Below, in pieces: positions 47,594 to 61,507 of a stretch of DNA of 64,000 bases (positions are counted from its first letter, which is position 1; each line of letters begins with the position of its first letter). The stretch lies in the NCBI GenBank assembly GCA_019722365.1, contig JADFUC010000207.1, positions 62,001 through 126,000 of the forward strand. Reading direction: 5' to 3'. Source of the stretch: Lithospermum erythrorhizon. Lineage: Eukaryota > Streptophyta > Magnoliopsida > Boraginales > Boraginaceae. The position numbers and the translations under genes were made by a program. The notes beneath the pieces were generated by a model that was given only the letters and a program-made list of their open reading frames with translations, searched no databases and had not been told where the DNA came from.

Positions 47594-49190
47594 TAGAGCA
47601 TCAAAGTGTGCTCCTGAACATTACTGTAATCGGAAGAAAGTCGACTCTTCAATGTTATGTCTGAGTTTATATTGCTATCTTAGCAGTGTGTGAACTATTG
47701 TTGTTATATCAACAACTAATTAGGAGATGTAAGTGATCTCTTCAATTCTGACACATTTTGAGCTTTATTATGTATAATGCACATAGAGGAGCAATATTTT
47801 CTTTACATCAGATGTCTGAATGAGAAATGGGAATGATGAAGGAATGTTCAAAATATTTATATTCAATATCAATCTATTGAATCAACCCCAGCTGCAAGCT
47901 AATACCTAGAAACATAATAATACAATTTCAACTTGACCAATTTTAAGACCATCTGATCTGCTTATGAGGATGCCAAGAGTTGGAAGCCTGCCTATAGTTT
48001 GAATACATGGGCTAGAAACGCTTCCATTTTATCCTGAAATCTAATGTTTTATGGGGTTAAATTTTACTATTAATCCAAATTAGTTTTGATCCAAAAACCG
48101 TTTATTTTATGAATTTTACTACGTTGTCCATCCCAAAAATATCATCAAATTTTAAATTTTGGGTAGTTGATTTTAAAAAGCTCAACTCATTTTACCACGC
48201 TTAAATCATATTTTATCCACATGGCCACTTTTTTAACTCAAATATTCTTGTATATGTTGTGTAATATTTTGTCTTAATCTATTAAGATAATAATTTAACT
48301 AAATTGTTCAAATATGGTCACAATATTCTAAGATAATACTCCATCCGGCCTCAATTCACCGATCATCTAAATTAAAAATAATTATGTTAAAATAATTCGC
48401 TTTACTATTTTCGCTTATATATGCCTAACTAATAGAATATTAGGTTCAAAAGAGTAATTTTGTTAACTCAAACATAAAAAGAGCAAAGAACGATCAATTT
48501 ATAACGAATAAGTAAATTTTTTTGTTACTGCACCATGCATCAGACGGCGTAATAATAATTTCATTCAAATCATTAAATTACTATTACATGGTAATTAAGA
48601 TAATATTTTGAATACCTTAACCATTCCAATCATAAATAACAACTACTAAGAACTAGAAAACTCCTAACTGTTCAATATTAAACTTTTAAAAATTATCTTA
48701 AATATTATCACTTGTTTTTTACCTTTATATTTTAAGAATTTGAGCAAGATAATTGAAGTTTGAATTCGAAAAAGTGAAGAAAAAAGAAGGTAGAAATAGA
48801 AGTAATATAACCAACGCAAGTCCACAACACTAGTTCCTAAATTCATTAAATCTATTCATATAGGCGTTTCATTATGAGATTTTTCTCATAATCTCAAAAA
48901 TGGTTTTCATTGTGTAAATCCAATCACCTCAATTTAATAGCATATTCTTCCATTGATAGCAAATTATCCATTAAGCGGAGGAAATCTTATTAAAAAAAAA
49001 GATTATATCTATTTTTGGAATCTTTGAAAGCAATACTCTTCTTCGAGTAGAACAAGAAAGAAGGTTATTATTGCCCTTTATTTTCAATAACTCCTATACA
49101 CTATACTAAAGACGCAGTCTTATCCATTCAGAGATGGAGCTTCACAAAGCCAGCCTAAGTCTATATCCCACAAGAATTTAGATAATTATT
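47594..49190. other. 3' flank of ENTH gene and A/T-rich intergenic DNA
   Basis: The first 200 or so bases are the presumed 3' untranslated region. At about 48341 the text ACTCCATCCGGCCTCAATTC resembles the ACTCCCTCCGTCCC edge of mariner/Stowaway-like elements, but no matching opposite edge was found. No frame is supported. Confidence 0.4.
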
Positions 49191-52100
49191 TCACCCCATC
49201 ATTTAAATCAAAATTATCAATCTGACCTTGAACCTGACGTGTCATTCCTGTCAAGTTAGCCGGGTCGAGAGATAATTTTAGAAATGACTAAACCCGCGCC
49301 TTTTCCCATACGGCTCTAAGCTCACGGTAAGTTGTCCTCCAATGTATGGTCCTGCCCACATCTGGGATTGAAAAGTTGCGGACTACCTGCATGTCACAAA
49401 CATCTCGACAATGTTTATTCAACTAATATAAAGTCGGATATAGAAATGGGTACTCAAGTGGATCAAGATTTTGCTCATCCGTCTGCATCACTGGCGGACA
49501 TTTATGAGTGAGTAGTGATCTGCAGTACCCTCTTTCTTCCAAGTGATCATCCTGCTCCTGAGTCCATATCCTTTTTGGTCCCCGCCCAAGGGCAATGGGG
49601 TCAAGCTTACATATATTGCTGCCCCTTCAAGGAATGCTGCGAGAGTCGCAAGAAACGATCCCCATCCGCTTAACGGCGAGGACTATCTCCTTGAACTCGG
49701 CCATGATAAGCATGTCATTGATCTAGCATTTTGGATACACTGGCTCAATTTGGAACAACCGTAAATCATTTGAACCACACATGAATCGAGGCCGCGCCCC
49801 TACCTCAGAAAAGAACTCGCCTACTGGGTCATAAGTCCACAAAAAAGGTGATTTTTATCATTCATTTCTGTACTTGGCTTCACACTCTTAACGCAACTGC
49901 TCACCCTTACTTTTCTGATCCGACATCGGTCCTTCTTCAACTTCCATTATCCCTTCCCCGCCTTTCTCTAATCTCCTTCGCTTTAAAGGCACGCCGTTAG
50001 CCTGCCTGGCTTTCATCAGATTCTACCGCCGCTCCCCAACCTGCTCATTATTTTCTTTTTCCCCATCCTCCAGCTGTCATAATTCTCTCGGGCTGAGTAT
50101 CCTCGACTTAGGCGGTATATCGACCGGGGTCTGCTTGGGTTTTCGATTTAGAAGATTTCGAGGGTTTTGGGGGTTTCAACGATTTAGGGATTTTCCTTTC
50201 TGGTTTTTCGCAAACGAACCATCGTGCGAGTTTGATCGGTACCCCGTGAGGATTTTCCTCCAAATTTCGCACACGACATTGTTTTTACTTTGGTCTATGG
50301 TGTTAATCAAGGTCTCATGTTTGTACAGAGGATACTGCAATCTCACCCAAGAACATCGGGTTCTCCTGTGCCGACTTCATGTGGTAACGATTCCACCTCA
50401 TGCTGAGGCTTTATGTTATCATATGTTTGCCATTCTTTCCGCTGATCCTCGCTAATGTGAATCCTCGTACAAGCAAAGATCTGCCGGGCGGTTCATCATT
50501 TGCTCATTTTAAGAACTTGATTTGGCTCGGGCTCTAACACGGCCTGGGCCAACCTCCTATGGCAGAACAGATGCAAGATCTCCAGACTGGAGGAGATGTT
50601 TCGTGTGACCTTTCCCACCCGCCATGCCTAATACCATCTTCTGTGACTCTTCCTGCCCTTTTCTCTAGCGGATTTAGATGATATTTTTCCATTCTAGTTT
50701 CAGGAGCACTCAAGGATAAGGTCTGAGCCCACGCTGCTGTCCTCATTCCCGGTCGAATACCATGATAGATTCTCTCTCCCATGTAAGGCGAGGTTTCTTT
50801 TTTCACCTTTGTAAATTTTAGTGGTCAGAACCGGCTCCCTGGCAGACACGCCTCTAATGGACGGCTAGATCACCATTTTCAGTTTTCAAATATATTCACA
50901 GCCTCGATATTCTCAACACTGCATCTCGTGGTTTCATCCTTCCTAAGAAAGTCGGTCAATGATCTTCGACCTCGGGGAATACAAAATCTCCAAACCCGAC
51001 GGCATTCCAAGTGCTCTTGTGAAGTATGGTAATGGACGAGGCGATTCCCTCAGGCTGGTCCTCCCAAGCAGATGCCACTCACCGCCCTACCAAAGAAGAT
51101 GCCCGCCTAGTTAAGTGCCCACGTATTCGGATGCCCGCCGTCTCTCACAAAAATCTAATGCGTACAGGTGTTCTGATTCAAGCTGCATCATCCCGTCTAA
51201 AGAATTTGATACTCTTCGGGTCTCTCCTTTGCTGGGGTATACACATGATACATGTTTACATATGTTTTATTTGGTCGTTTTACTCCGTGTATTCACCATT
51301 TTCTTCTCTTCTGCGTATGACATTGCTGAAAAGCGGTTGCCTGAGGCCCCATTTTTTTTCTATTCCATAAGTGTTAAGGTCTTGCCTCCTTCAAAAACAG
51401 ATCCATGGCGGTTCATGCCACTCCATAACCCCGCCACCACTCACCAAGAGGCCAGGCCCGGGACGAAGAGGCCTATGGTTTTGGGGCTCGCTACATTTGT
51501 CATCAGCCCAAGAGATCGAGACAAACGACTTTAAGACCTTCCTGGCCCTCTCCGGGAGCACCCACGCCCGCCTGTAGAACCCAATCCCCGTCTCCAGCCT
51601 CACTGGGCCATGAGGCGAGGCTCCCCAAGCTACCTCCTCCACGGAGTATCCTTCTCCGACCTCCTAAGTCTCCTATACTGCCATGCTGCCTTATTAATCG
51701 GCTGTCTCCACCCTCCTGAAGAAGGCCTGCCTCTCGGTGCCCTAAACCCCCACCCTCGAGCGGCATGATTTCACGAAGTTCGAGGACCTCACTGAGGCAG
51801 TCATTATCCGATAAGGTATCCCATGCTCCTACTCCCCTCTTTCTTTTTTTTTTTTCTTTATATACCTAACTCCGCTCTCTACTACAGACTCGAAAGATTC
51901 TGCATGATCTTGGCCGAAGGCTTCTGGAAAATCTTCCACAACAAAATACAGAAGTCTTAAGAATTAAGGGGCCTCAGTGAAAACGGGCAGTCTCAAGAGG
52001 AAACGTAATAAATTGCCGCAATACTCTCTGTCATTTTTAACGAGAAGTTAGGATGCCCAAGAGCACGCATCTGGGGATGGCGAAATGATACGAATTTGTC

Positions 52101-52900
52101 GAACAATAAGCCTAATTCACTGGAGTGGAGGCGTAATATAGATTCAAAGAGCAGCTAGTGGCCCAACAAGATATCAAAGAATTTGCCAGAGGCTTCCTCA
52201 AAGAGTGCAGTTCTCTGCCGCCACCCAAAGGAGCCATCCGTTAGTACCATACTTTTCTCAAGATTTCATGAACGAGGCTGCAGGACGCTGCCTTATTGCT
52301 TATGCCGCCCACCCGGACTCCAACTGTGAGCATCACAATTAGTTTATCAATCGATACAATGTTGATCAAGTTCACCTCCCCGCAACCCGGGAAAGTCTCA
52401 CGACTCTCGGCTTGCAGGAAGATGATGCAGGAAGCCACCCTCCCCGAGACGACTCGGCCGTATAATCTTGTATCTTAATTTTATTATGAGTTTTTGTAAC
52501 TTTCTCAAGGTAGGAATTTTTCCTCAGAAGATCCTGGGTCACCGTGAACTTATCTTTTCACAAATGAATCTGTATTCCATCCTGCTCGTGTTTGTTTTTT
52601 CATTTTCACATCACGTATTACCGAACCCCGCCTCTTAGTAAAGCGGTTTTGTAATCGCGCTTTTACCCCTATATGCGCGCCAAGCTCATACCGAGGCCCG
52701 CAAATTATATCAAGGAGCACTGTCGCGTACTTTCAGGCGCATGGCTTTTACTCCCTGGGCTTCAATCGCTTTTATCAGCATTTGATGGGCTCCTTGTTTT
52801 AAGACCGACGAGTGATCATCGCCTGTCCGAATCATAATTGGGTTTGAAGATGCCAAATTTTAAAGTTCTCAGAAGGCTTCCATAGTTTTATTAATGAAAT
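49191..52900. other. Retroelement-derived region left of gypsy pol
   Basis: Higher G+C than the flanks and continuous in character with the gypsy remnant to the right, so probably its 3' non-pol part. Open frames here are mostly on the plus strand, opposite to pol (50135-50455, 51026-51370, 51115-51534, 52296-52478). Tat-lineage gypsy elements often carry an antisense ORF between pol and the 3' LTR, which would fit, but I cannot match these translations to that protein. No LTR was identified. Confidence 0.4.
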
Positions 52901-53108
52901 CAGCATAAGGCTCTTTTATTAAAAACTCTCAAAAGAGAATAATCCCTCTGGGGCGCAAAGGTTACATAGTCCTATCCAGATCACAATAACTAAGATAGCT
53001 AGGCGGCGCCAGTCCGCTGGACTACTTCCTCCTCCCATCTAAGCTCCTCGAGTCTATACGTGTCGCTCTTACGAACCTTCTTCCTCTCAATTGTCCTTCC
53101 TGCCAGGC

Positions 53109-53462
53109 TTAGTTTTCCTGCCCACACCTGGCCGACCGCAGAGTTAAATACCGCATCCTCAATAATGAAATTACGATTTTTAACACGCTCTGCTTGTACG
53201 CCCGGCCATGTTGTTTGTACTTGAGAATCCCGCTAAAGCCTCGCTCTCTTCGCTCTTCTATGAAGTCGAAGGCACCTTCATCCTGATCATTAAATTTTTC
53301 GTCGAACCCAATTTGCCTGTAGGTGGGCAATCCTATCTCTACCGGCAAAACCGCTTCGGTACCATATACCAGGCTAAAAGGAGCTTCTCCTGTCGCACAA
53401 CTAGGTGATTGCATCCACTCATAAACCGCTCTGCAATTCCTCAATCCAATTTTCTTCCCCAC
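53109..53462 (-). pseudogene. Gypsy integrase C-terminal remnant
   Basis: The 117-codon frame includes SCATGEAPFSLVYGTEAVLPVE and IGLPTYRQIGFDEKFND, a near-perfect match to the segment after the catalytic core in Tat-type gypsy integrases (ATGETPFSLVYGTEAVIPVEIG), then a DFIEERRERGFSGILKYKQ helix. This is the best preserved part of the element; the catalytic core to the right is damaged. Confidence 0.93.
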
Positions 53463-54479
53463 CCTTTGTATTATGTTTTCTTAACACCCTTTAAATACGA
53501 TTCGATCTTACGACCCTCCACTTTCCCATTGGGACGTGGTATTGGGGATCAAGCGGCTGTGTTCTTAACTTAAAACTCTAAAGTCCGAATCAGCCTCTTC
53601 AAACTGAAAGTGGCACCATTATCCGACATACTAAGATTTTGGGGAATACCGAACCGAATATATTTTCCTTAAATAAAACTCATCACCTCCTCAGCTCCCT
53701 AGTCCTCTTGCCGAGTTTACCCACCACTCTAAGTACTATCGCCTAACGGCATACTCCGGCCTAGCTCTGGGTAATTTTCTCCTACTAAGCTTCACCCCCC
53801 ATACGGCAAGCGAATCGGGCTCACTACCTGCAAGTAAGTGGTGGCGAGCGATCGGGGCGCTGCTTCATCCTTTCGACAAGTCATTGCCAATTTTAGTACA
53901 TACATGGCACTCTTCATTAAAGCGGGCCAAGAATATCCAGCTGATTTATTTGACCAGCCCAAACGTGGCTCCACACCACCTTCATGTATTTCACCAACAC
54001 TCTGTGGAATATCCTCCATAGCTACACAGTTAAGAAAGTACATCCCACACCCCCCTGCTACAATTGATATTTAATGATCCCTCCCTGACTTGATCCCCTG
54101 CCCTTCCGGTAATTTTTCCTTCGTGGAGATAGTGAAATTATGGAAGCCTAATCTACTACAACGGCACACCTAACCCGCTAAACACTCTTTTCAAGATAAG
54201 CATGGCCGTCCCACATCCTTCCGGCAGCCTGGCACACAGTAGTCATAAGCCTGGGACAGATGGTCGGCCTTCTCGCTTCCGCTCTAGAATATGCTTAAAC
54301 AAGATCCTCCCGAACTCAGTAACTGCACCGCATGGTACCTCCCCCTCCTCTTTCAATGTGTTGCCTTCTACTCCCCGTTGTGCTCCCTTTAATTTAGTCG
54401 TATGACCGCTTTGAAAGTCCTCTTACCTAGCAATTCTTCAACCCCATGTAATCTTACTAACTATATTTATTCATGCTAT

Positions 54480-54960
54480 TAGTCATGGAAAGCTAAACCA
54501 CAGGCATATTCGAGAGTTTCCCCCCTGGTCCTAATATATCACCTCCAGCCCACCTCTGCTCCATCCACAAATATTCAATGTAGGCCACCTCTTCTTCTAC
54601 CGAGCTGGTCCTCAAGTAGAACGAGAGGTCTCTGTCACAAATCGCTAACGCTGAAGCCGGTCCCGGGGCACGTATGACATCTCGAACTCACTTAACTCGA
54701 TAGCCCGTGTGGTTAAACCACCGTAGACAAGGCCGACTAAATAAGATTCGCCTAAAGGTCGATCCGCTACGACCTCGGATCGGGCGGACTCAAGACGCTC
54801 TTGGAAGCTGGCCGAGACTACCACCGCAAACGCAGCCTCATTTGTTCCGGCACCTCTCCAAGATCCCTAAGGACACGGGCTAACGTAATATATGGGCCTT
54901 TTGCCGTCTATCTCCCCACAAATACCCGCTAACCGCGATATCCGAAATACCAGAATCCTC
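54480..54960 (-). pseudogene. Gypsy RNase H remnant
   Basis: Minus-strand text in several frames, clearest at about 54660-54720: AIELSEFEMSYVPRDR, matching W.VELSEFDI.Y.PR in Tat-type gypsy RNase H. Upstream text around 54765 (VVADRPLGESY) fits the VLTDQPLR block. Catalytic acids are not all readable. Confidence 0.7.
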
Positions 54961-55099
54961 CCAGTTCTGGCTGATGTACAGCCCGAGTGGAACTCCAAAT
55001 ATTCTCGCCTTTCAAACGCCTTTTAATCATGGTGGTCCTGTGTAAACTCTTCTTTCTTCAACATTCGCCTCAAACTCTTGAAGTTAAGGGTAGTTTTTG

Positions 55100-55640
55100 T
55101 CTTTAATCAAGCATAAACCGATTTCCACGCCGCCGTGACATCCGCCTTCCGCAACTCTCTTTATACCATGGGAGGCTCTACATCCATGTAAGCTGCCTTT
55201 ATCTTGTCCTGATTCGGCCTCAATCCCTCATGCACCGATCATATATGTAATCCCAAGAATTTCCCTGAGACCCGCCTAAAAGAGCATTTCTTTTCGGGTT
55301 CAACCTGCCTTAAGCCGTTAAAGGTTTCTACATCGCTGGGATGCCCGCCTTTCTACTTTTGGACCAACATATCATCAACATACATATCTCCATATTCGTC
55401 CAATTTGTTGTGCAAAAATTTCTACCTGACCACCCGTCTGAGAGTCTTCCAAGCCTTTAATGTATAACCCACAAAGAATAAGGCAAGTTCCATAGCCTCC
55501 CTTTGATAGATATTCAGGCATATTTATCCACTTTAGGGGTTTTACTAATATAATGCTTCTGGAACTAGTCTTGTCTGACCTGATCCTGTCCCTGGTCCCT
55601 ATATCCCCCTTTACCCTTCCTGAACGGCCATTTTCCATCC
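55100..55640 (-). pseudogene. Gypsy reverse transcriptase remnant
   Basis: The catalytic motif GDMYVDDMLVQK is encoded at about 55355-55390 and preceded by KFLHNKLDEY (family: MF...IGRNMEVYVDDMLVKS). To its left RRVSGKFLG (about 55250-55280) matches the S.GKFLG.MV block after the catalytic site. Text right of 55400 is poorly conserved. Confidence 0.8.
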
Positions 55641-55720
55641 AATACTTAATTCCTCCTTTAGGTCTGGCTCATCCCAGTAACACTTGGGTCCCTGATCTTT
55701 TATTCTCTCAAACATTTTGA

Positions 55721-57900
55721 TGAAGACCCGAGAGGCGTCTGAGGAAAACCTATAGCTTTAAGAGAGGCTCCACAAGACTGCCTGATATTCATTTATCTGA
55801 ATTTGGTTCATCGATAGTCCTGGCATCCTTGTCCACCAGTTCCAAGGCTCTGCTTATTTGGGCGTTATGGCTATGCCGCATGGCTTATGTCTCCCTGCTC
55901 TTCAAGCGTGGCCCTCTGGCGAATCTTATTCTAAACCCTTATTAAGGCGCACATGGAGCATTTCCCCATTATCCTGTCCTTCCAGCTCAATGAACACATT
56001 GAAGATTTGAAGTCCCTGGTCTGAGAGAACATTTCCCAAGTCATGGGTGATGTAACCTCTGCTAAGTCAGCCTCCTTCTAAGAGATTGTACTTCAATCTT
56101 TTTATCTTGCCTGTCCTGAGCTCCTTCTTGGTCCTGCTGGCTCCACATTCCGATTAGTTCTTAATCAATATATCATGAATCCCCTGCTACAATAGTATCC
56201 TACTCCTTTCTTCAATGGGTATTTATCCGATAACTCATGAAAATGCTGGTGCGACTTTCCACTATGTCCTGCCCATCCCTGTGCTTTCTGAGAAGTAGAT
56301 CCAACTTGGCGAGAATGATTCCAGATAGTTAAGAGGTAGTTTATTATTTGACAAAGTATCGAAATTTTAGCCTTTTAAAGATTCTATATGGTCATTTTGC
56401 CAAAAATCCAGCTGATCGGTCCGTTAAACTGGTATCCATGATCCATTAGTCAGTTTGCTGACCCTTTAGAGCTCTAAGATTCCCTGTGATATTATCTGTC
56501 CTATAAGATCATCATGATTTGAACTGAGCATGCTGAGAGTTCACATGCCTCATCGGACCTTTACGTTGTTTTGAAGTAATTATTTTACCTTGACTGGTCT
56601 AATCAAACAGATTCAACTGATCTAATGATTCCTGCCAAGCATCGTTTTGGTCAGAGAGGCTTGTTGTCCATGTCTGTTTTGCCTGTCACTACCAAGCGGC
56701 CATAAATACTCCCATTGATTTGTGAATACAGGAAGATCCTGTCCCGTATTCGTGGAGGTCTTTATAGGAGAGACTCAGCATTTTTTTTTTTTTTTATGAT
56801 TGTCAACAGTCCTTAGCTTGATCCTGATTCAGAGGATCCATGTTTATGAAAAGATCTGAGGCTATTAATTTAGTGGAGATCCAGATACTAAGTGAATTAT
56901 CTCTAATTGACTTTCAAGTCAATCTCTTGATCCTGCCATTATAATGAACTAGACATTCCATCCAACATTTGTTGGGTCATTTGAACATTTTTAATCCATT
57001 GATTCATTGAAGAACTGATTTTTATTCCTGGGACCCTAAAAAGTCGAGGCTCAAAATATTAAATGGAGTCTATATGAGAAAGACCAGAATCCCACTTATG
57101 AACAAATGATTAAAGATATCCATTATTTGAATTTAAGCAGTGTCTCAAAACAATGAGAGACCCTTGATTTAACTATCCCACTTTTTCTTTTAATGATCTA
57201 ACCTGATCCCATCATCCTGAGTAACACTTTTATTTTTTTTTGGCATACAACAGTTTAGTCGTCATTTTTTCCTTCCAGAACCTCCAGATAGGCATCTTTA
57301 ATTTGTGCAGTCAGATTCTTTATTGTAAAACCGAATATTTGAAATTCAATGACCTCCTGGATTTCTGGGAGACATGAATCCAATTATAAGTCCCCTCAAA
57401 GAAGAACCATATTCAAACTGTTGGCAAACTTTGAAAAATTATTAAATTTGGGCTTCTGATGATATCTTGAAACAAAGAATGATCCCAGAATAATTGTTTA
57501 TAAAGAAATATTAGGCTATTGAATTGTAACAGATAGACTCCAATAAGGTATCCAGATGTGGCTTACTAACTTACCTCTGAAAATTTGGAAATGGCATTAT
57601 GGAAGAAAGAATTATCTGAAAGATGATCATCCAGAGATTAATCATCTCCTGCGCACCACTTCTATGCTTTCTCAACTCACGGCGGATCTAGAAAGTTTCT
57701 TAAAGATTAAGATTGTGATTTTACAATGGCCGACTTAAACAGCGCTATGTGATTAATATTTAGCACTCTCGGCCTTTATCGCTTGAGTTACGGTCGGTGG
57801 CTTCCTCATAATCTCATTTTACATTATCGGTATCAGGCCAATTTCAAATAGTCATACTCAATGATTATGTATTTGATTAATATCATACATTGGAAATTGG
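55721..57900. other. Unassigned, possibly gag side of the gypsy element
   Basis: This is where gag of the minus-strand gypsy element would lie, but no gag motif could be read. Words such as TCCTGTCC and CCTGATCC are frequent between 55.5 and 57 kb. A 14-base T run lies near 56780-56795. No supported frame. Confidence 0.3.
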
Positions 57901-57901
57901 G

Positions 57902-59455
57902 TGTCAAGAAATGTACTCATTTACTATTGAAATATTATATGGGGAATATATATAAAAATACTTAGATATGAACACCTAAGTTATCGATGACAAGTAACTC
58001 AAGGACAATTTGATATAATTAACATATTTGTTATATTTCCTATTAGTTTTATATTTATTATTTGACTATATATATATAGGTCATTTCTAGTAGTTGCAAT
58101 GACATGTTTACACAACAAATTATTCATTAATAAATTATCACTTCATATTTTATCAGCGGTAACGTAGCTCCATCGACCTCGAGGCCTAAATAAAAATTCT
58201 CACGGCCTTGGTCAAGTGGTTTTCTACTATGCTGACACACCCACCTAAGCAGGATTTCGCGAGGGTTTTTTTCCCCGTCGAAATCTCATATTATTTTTGT
58301 TTTGTTCAGATTTCTCAAGTAGTACTTATACTGTATTTTCCTGCTTTGTTCCAAAAAAATTGTTGCTAAAAAGAACGATCAAGGTCTCAATGAGTATCAT
58401 GACACTGCTTCCATTAATTACAAAAAGAAAAATGCATACCAAAGCCTCTTATATACTAATCGATAAAATGAATCCAGAGCGCAACGCCAAAGACCCTAAC
58501 CTCTTCATGAAAGGGTCGGAGTCCAAAACGACGCATCTCAGATCATCCTCGCGATTCACCTCCTCCTCCTAATCCTAGTGGCAATGGACCCAGCACCGCT
58601 ATGACAGTTTACACTTTTTTACAAAATGGAAGAGGAAAAAAATGCACCATGCTCCACTATCTGCATTCACAATTTTCTTTGATTTGACGATAAATATTTT
58701 CATACCTCTATTTTTTCTATTGCATACACAAGACGCATAATATTTTTTTTATCCGGGATTCATTGATTCCAATGATTTTGTCCAACTACGTGGACTTTGT
58801 TTTATGATCATCATCGTGTAATCTATATTTTGGTCTACGCTTTACGACGATAGATCTTTATAAAGCCACATGTATTATATTCACTTTTTTACGCCATAAT
58901 TATTGTATTAATTTTTACAGTTCTCTAACTCAGAACGATGTTTGATACAAGCCTAAACTTGTATTCGCTTGGGCCATAATAATGGACCAATTTTTTTCCC
59001 GGCACATAATTATCGGACCCTTCTTTTCGCCGACACATTTATTCCTTTGGCCCATGATTCGAGCCATTTATTTTGAAAGGTTATATTTAATCTTCTTTTT
59101 GAGAGTTAATAAGAGCATGCATGTCATATCAAGTCATCGTTTTGCTGATAATTTTTTCGCCAAGACTTGAGTTTGATTTTGAAGAGTTTCGGTTTGGTTG
59201 TTATCGCAGATCCGTGACGCTGAGCTGACGCTCCCAACTGAGGCGACTATCGCGATATTATATTGTAATATCACGTATATGAAAATAATTAGAGTACAAT
59301 TTAATATAATTAACATATTTATTATATTTTCTATTAGTTTTATGTTTACTATTTGCCTATATATATAGATCATCTCTAAGTAGTTGCAATGACATGTTTA
59401 CACAATAAATTATTTATTAATAAATTATCATTTTATATTTTATCATTTACAAAGT
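57902..59455 (+). mobile_element. TRIM-like element: two short direct repeats plus tRNA-type site
   Basis: About 160 bases at 57995-58155 recur at 59295-59452 (shared text includes GTAGTTGCAATGACATGTTT), with weaker similarity further left in each copy. The left copy ends TTTTATCA and is followed by GCGGTAACGTAGCTCC (58156-58171), which resembles a degraded tRNA-Met primer-binding site. Short LTRs around a roughly 1.1 kb non-coding core would be a terminal-repeat retrotransposon in miniature. The outer starts (57902 and about 59220) are estimates. Confidence 0.5.
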
Positions 59456-61507
59456 TAGAACTTGTAATTTTATGTGTTCCTGAGCATAAATAATAAGTTT
59501 ACTCCCGACCTCCCATAATGATTGTCTAATGAAACGAGAAAACACACACACAACGTACTGCTGAATCCTATAGGTTGGGGAAAAAATCTCTCAAATTTCC
59601 CAAGTGAGTTCGCCAATTTCGACATTCTTTCTTTTGTTTTCCTCTTTCGCCTCAGCTTTATTTTGATTTCATTCATTTATCATTAAGTTTTATTTTAAAT
59701 TTTATTTTAAATTAATGGATTACATCGTCACCTATTTTTATCTCTACGCTCGACCATGCCTAAAAAGCTATCGTTGGATACTCTAACTTTCAAAAAGATT
59801 AATCGATTTTCCTGGTCTAAAATTCTATTAACTCTCCATTAAATATATCACATGACAAACATACGACATTTTTAAAAAAGACAATTACGGGCCCAACTAT
59901 TACAATACTAAAAATAAAATAAACAAGCAACCCCATCCTTTCTTTCTCCACCATCATCCTCCTCCCCCAACATCACCACCACCACCATAATAGTTTATCA
60001 CTTATAGAAACCACTACTAACCTATAATTCATCTTTATCACCATTACTGTAATAAATAGCCATAATATGAGTGCTTTCCTGAAATGCACCTTTGCTGAGA
60101 GATGAAGCCATAATAATTTGTTGAACGTTTGCAATATGTCCAGGAGATGGAGTTTTGCATTCTCAAGTACACTTTCTTTAATTTGAGTTTCCTCACCACT
60201 CTTCTATGGCTCATTTTCCAAAATACATTGCAAATAAGGTTGACTGAATTTTTCTTAATGCTTACCTAGATTTGAAACCATCATGCACTAACACAACCCA
60301 AAATAATTTTGAAACTATACTAAATTAATCAAAAATTGAACTATACCCAATTCATAAAATACTAAATTAATCAAAAACTGAAACCATACCTAATTCATAA
60401 AGCTAGAGTAACAGATAACTAGAATTTCCTTTTTCAAACTTTAAGAAAATTAATTTCAAACGTTAAAAAATATTTCATTTAAAACAAATACCAAATGAAT
60501 TAATTAATCCAATTATGACCAACAAATAAAAGTACCTTTTTTCAACCGACTATCAATTGGCATGTCCACTTTCAAACCGATTTTTTCCTCAAATTAACAA
60601 GGCTAAAATCCCAACTTTTTTGGTCTGATTGATTTCTCGCACAGAACAAACCTAACTAACCCTACCCCGCGATGCGAGGAGACACGACAGAGCCACTAAG
60701 TAGGGGTGGGCGAGAAGCGGACCATGGATCGCGCTGGGATCACGGCGGTATCGTCGCGGACGATAAAATTTGTCCTCTCATAAATCAAGCATGGCGATGA
60801 TTTAAAAATTGATTTCATAAATCGATTTAAAATAAGAACTAAGCACAATTCCTCAAAAGTTAACTGATCAAATACTTACCATTCAAATATGTTCGATTAA
60901 AAAGTGATATTTATGAAACATACTGATCAATCACGACCATTACCCCAAATTTCGCCGTAAATCCTAGCCTCTTAACTTGTTAGCTATTATAATCAGAAGT
61001 ACCAACCATCAAAGAAGAACGTAACATCCCCTATCAAGAGACGCGATGCGCATTTCTAAGCACGGGCGATGGCATGGCCGAGGGTAAAGAAAGGTTCGGC
61101 AAATCCAGAGGTCTACAAGATCAAATATAATCCCTCGACGACGGTATCAAAGGTTCAAAGTCATACAAATTGTGTTTGATAATTATCAGGTTCGAGTACA
61201 ATAATATTTTCGCTCCAGTGGCTAAGATGGTCATTGTATGGACTCTTCCTTGCGCTAGTGGATGACCATATCGAAAATGAACCAATTTGAACCGATTCGC
61301 CCATTTTGAAAACGAAACCGCATGAGCCAATAATTTTAAGTATTTTTGTCATTGGCGGTTTTACCTCAAACCGAATCGCACTGATAATTTATATTTAATT
61401 TATTTTTAAAATTATTATATATTTCCAATAATTATTCATAATATATCGTATTTACATCGATTGCACTTTAAATTAGGCCTAGATAATTAATTTAATAAAA
61501 TTATACA
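59456..61507. other. Intergenic, nothing recognised
   Basis: A/T-rich with short C/A-rich stretches (for example CACCACCACCA near 59970). The stretch 61265-61385 has GAACCG/CGGTTT-type words like those at 29050-29180. No frame is supported. Confidence 0.35.

Larger units (their letters stand above)
52901..55720 (-). mobile_element. Gypsy (Tat-type) pol remnant, minus strand
   Basis: Reading right to left: RT (about 55100-55700), RNase H (about 54480-54960), integrase (about 53000-54100), the Ty3/gypsy order. The RNase H and integrase wording is that of the Tat lineage. All frames are heavily broken. LTRs and gag were not identified with confidence, so the whole element limits are unknown (it may reach from about 49.2 to about 57 kb). 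Confidence 0.8.

Noticed and set aside
50135..50455. 106-codon plus-strand frame as a real gene
   Set aside because: Starts with an F/R-rich low-complexity stretch and has no recognisable domain or neighbours; more likely retroelement-derived.
53208..53408. Plus-strand 66-codon frame
   Set aside because: Directly antisense to the well supported gypsy integrase segment.
58180..58300. tRNA gene or SINE near TTGGTCAAGTGGTT
   Set aside because: The A-box-like text is present but no acceptable B box or cloverleaf follows.
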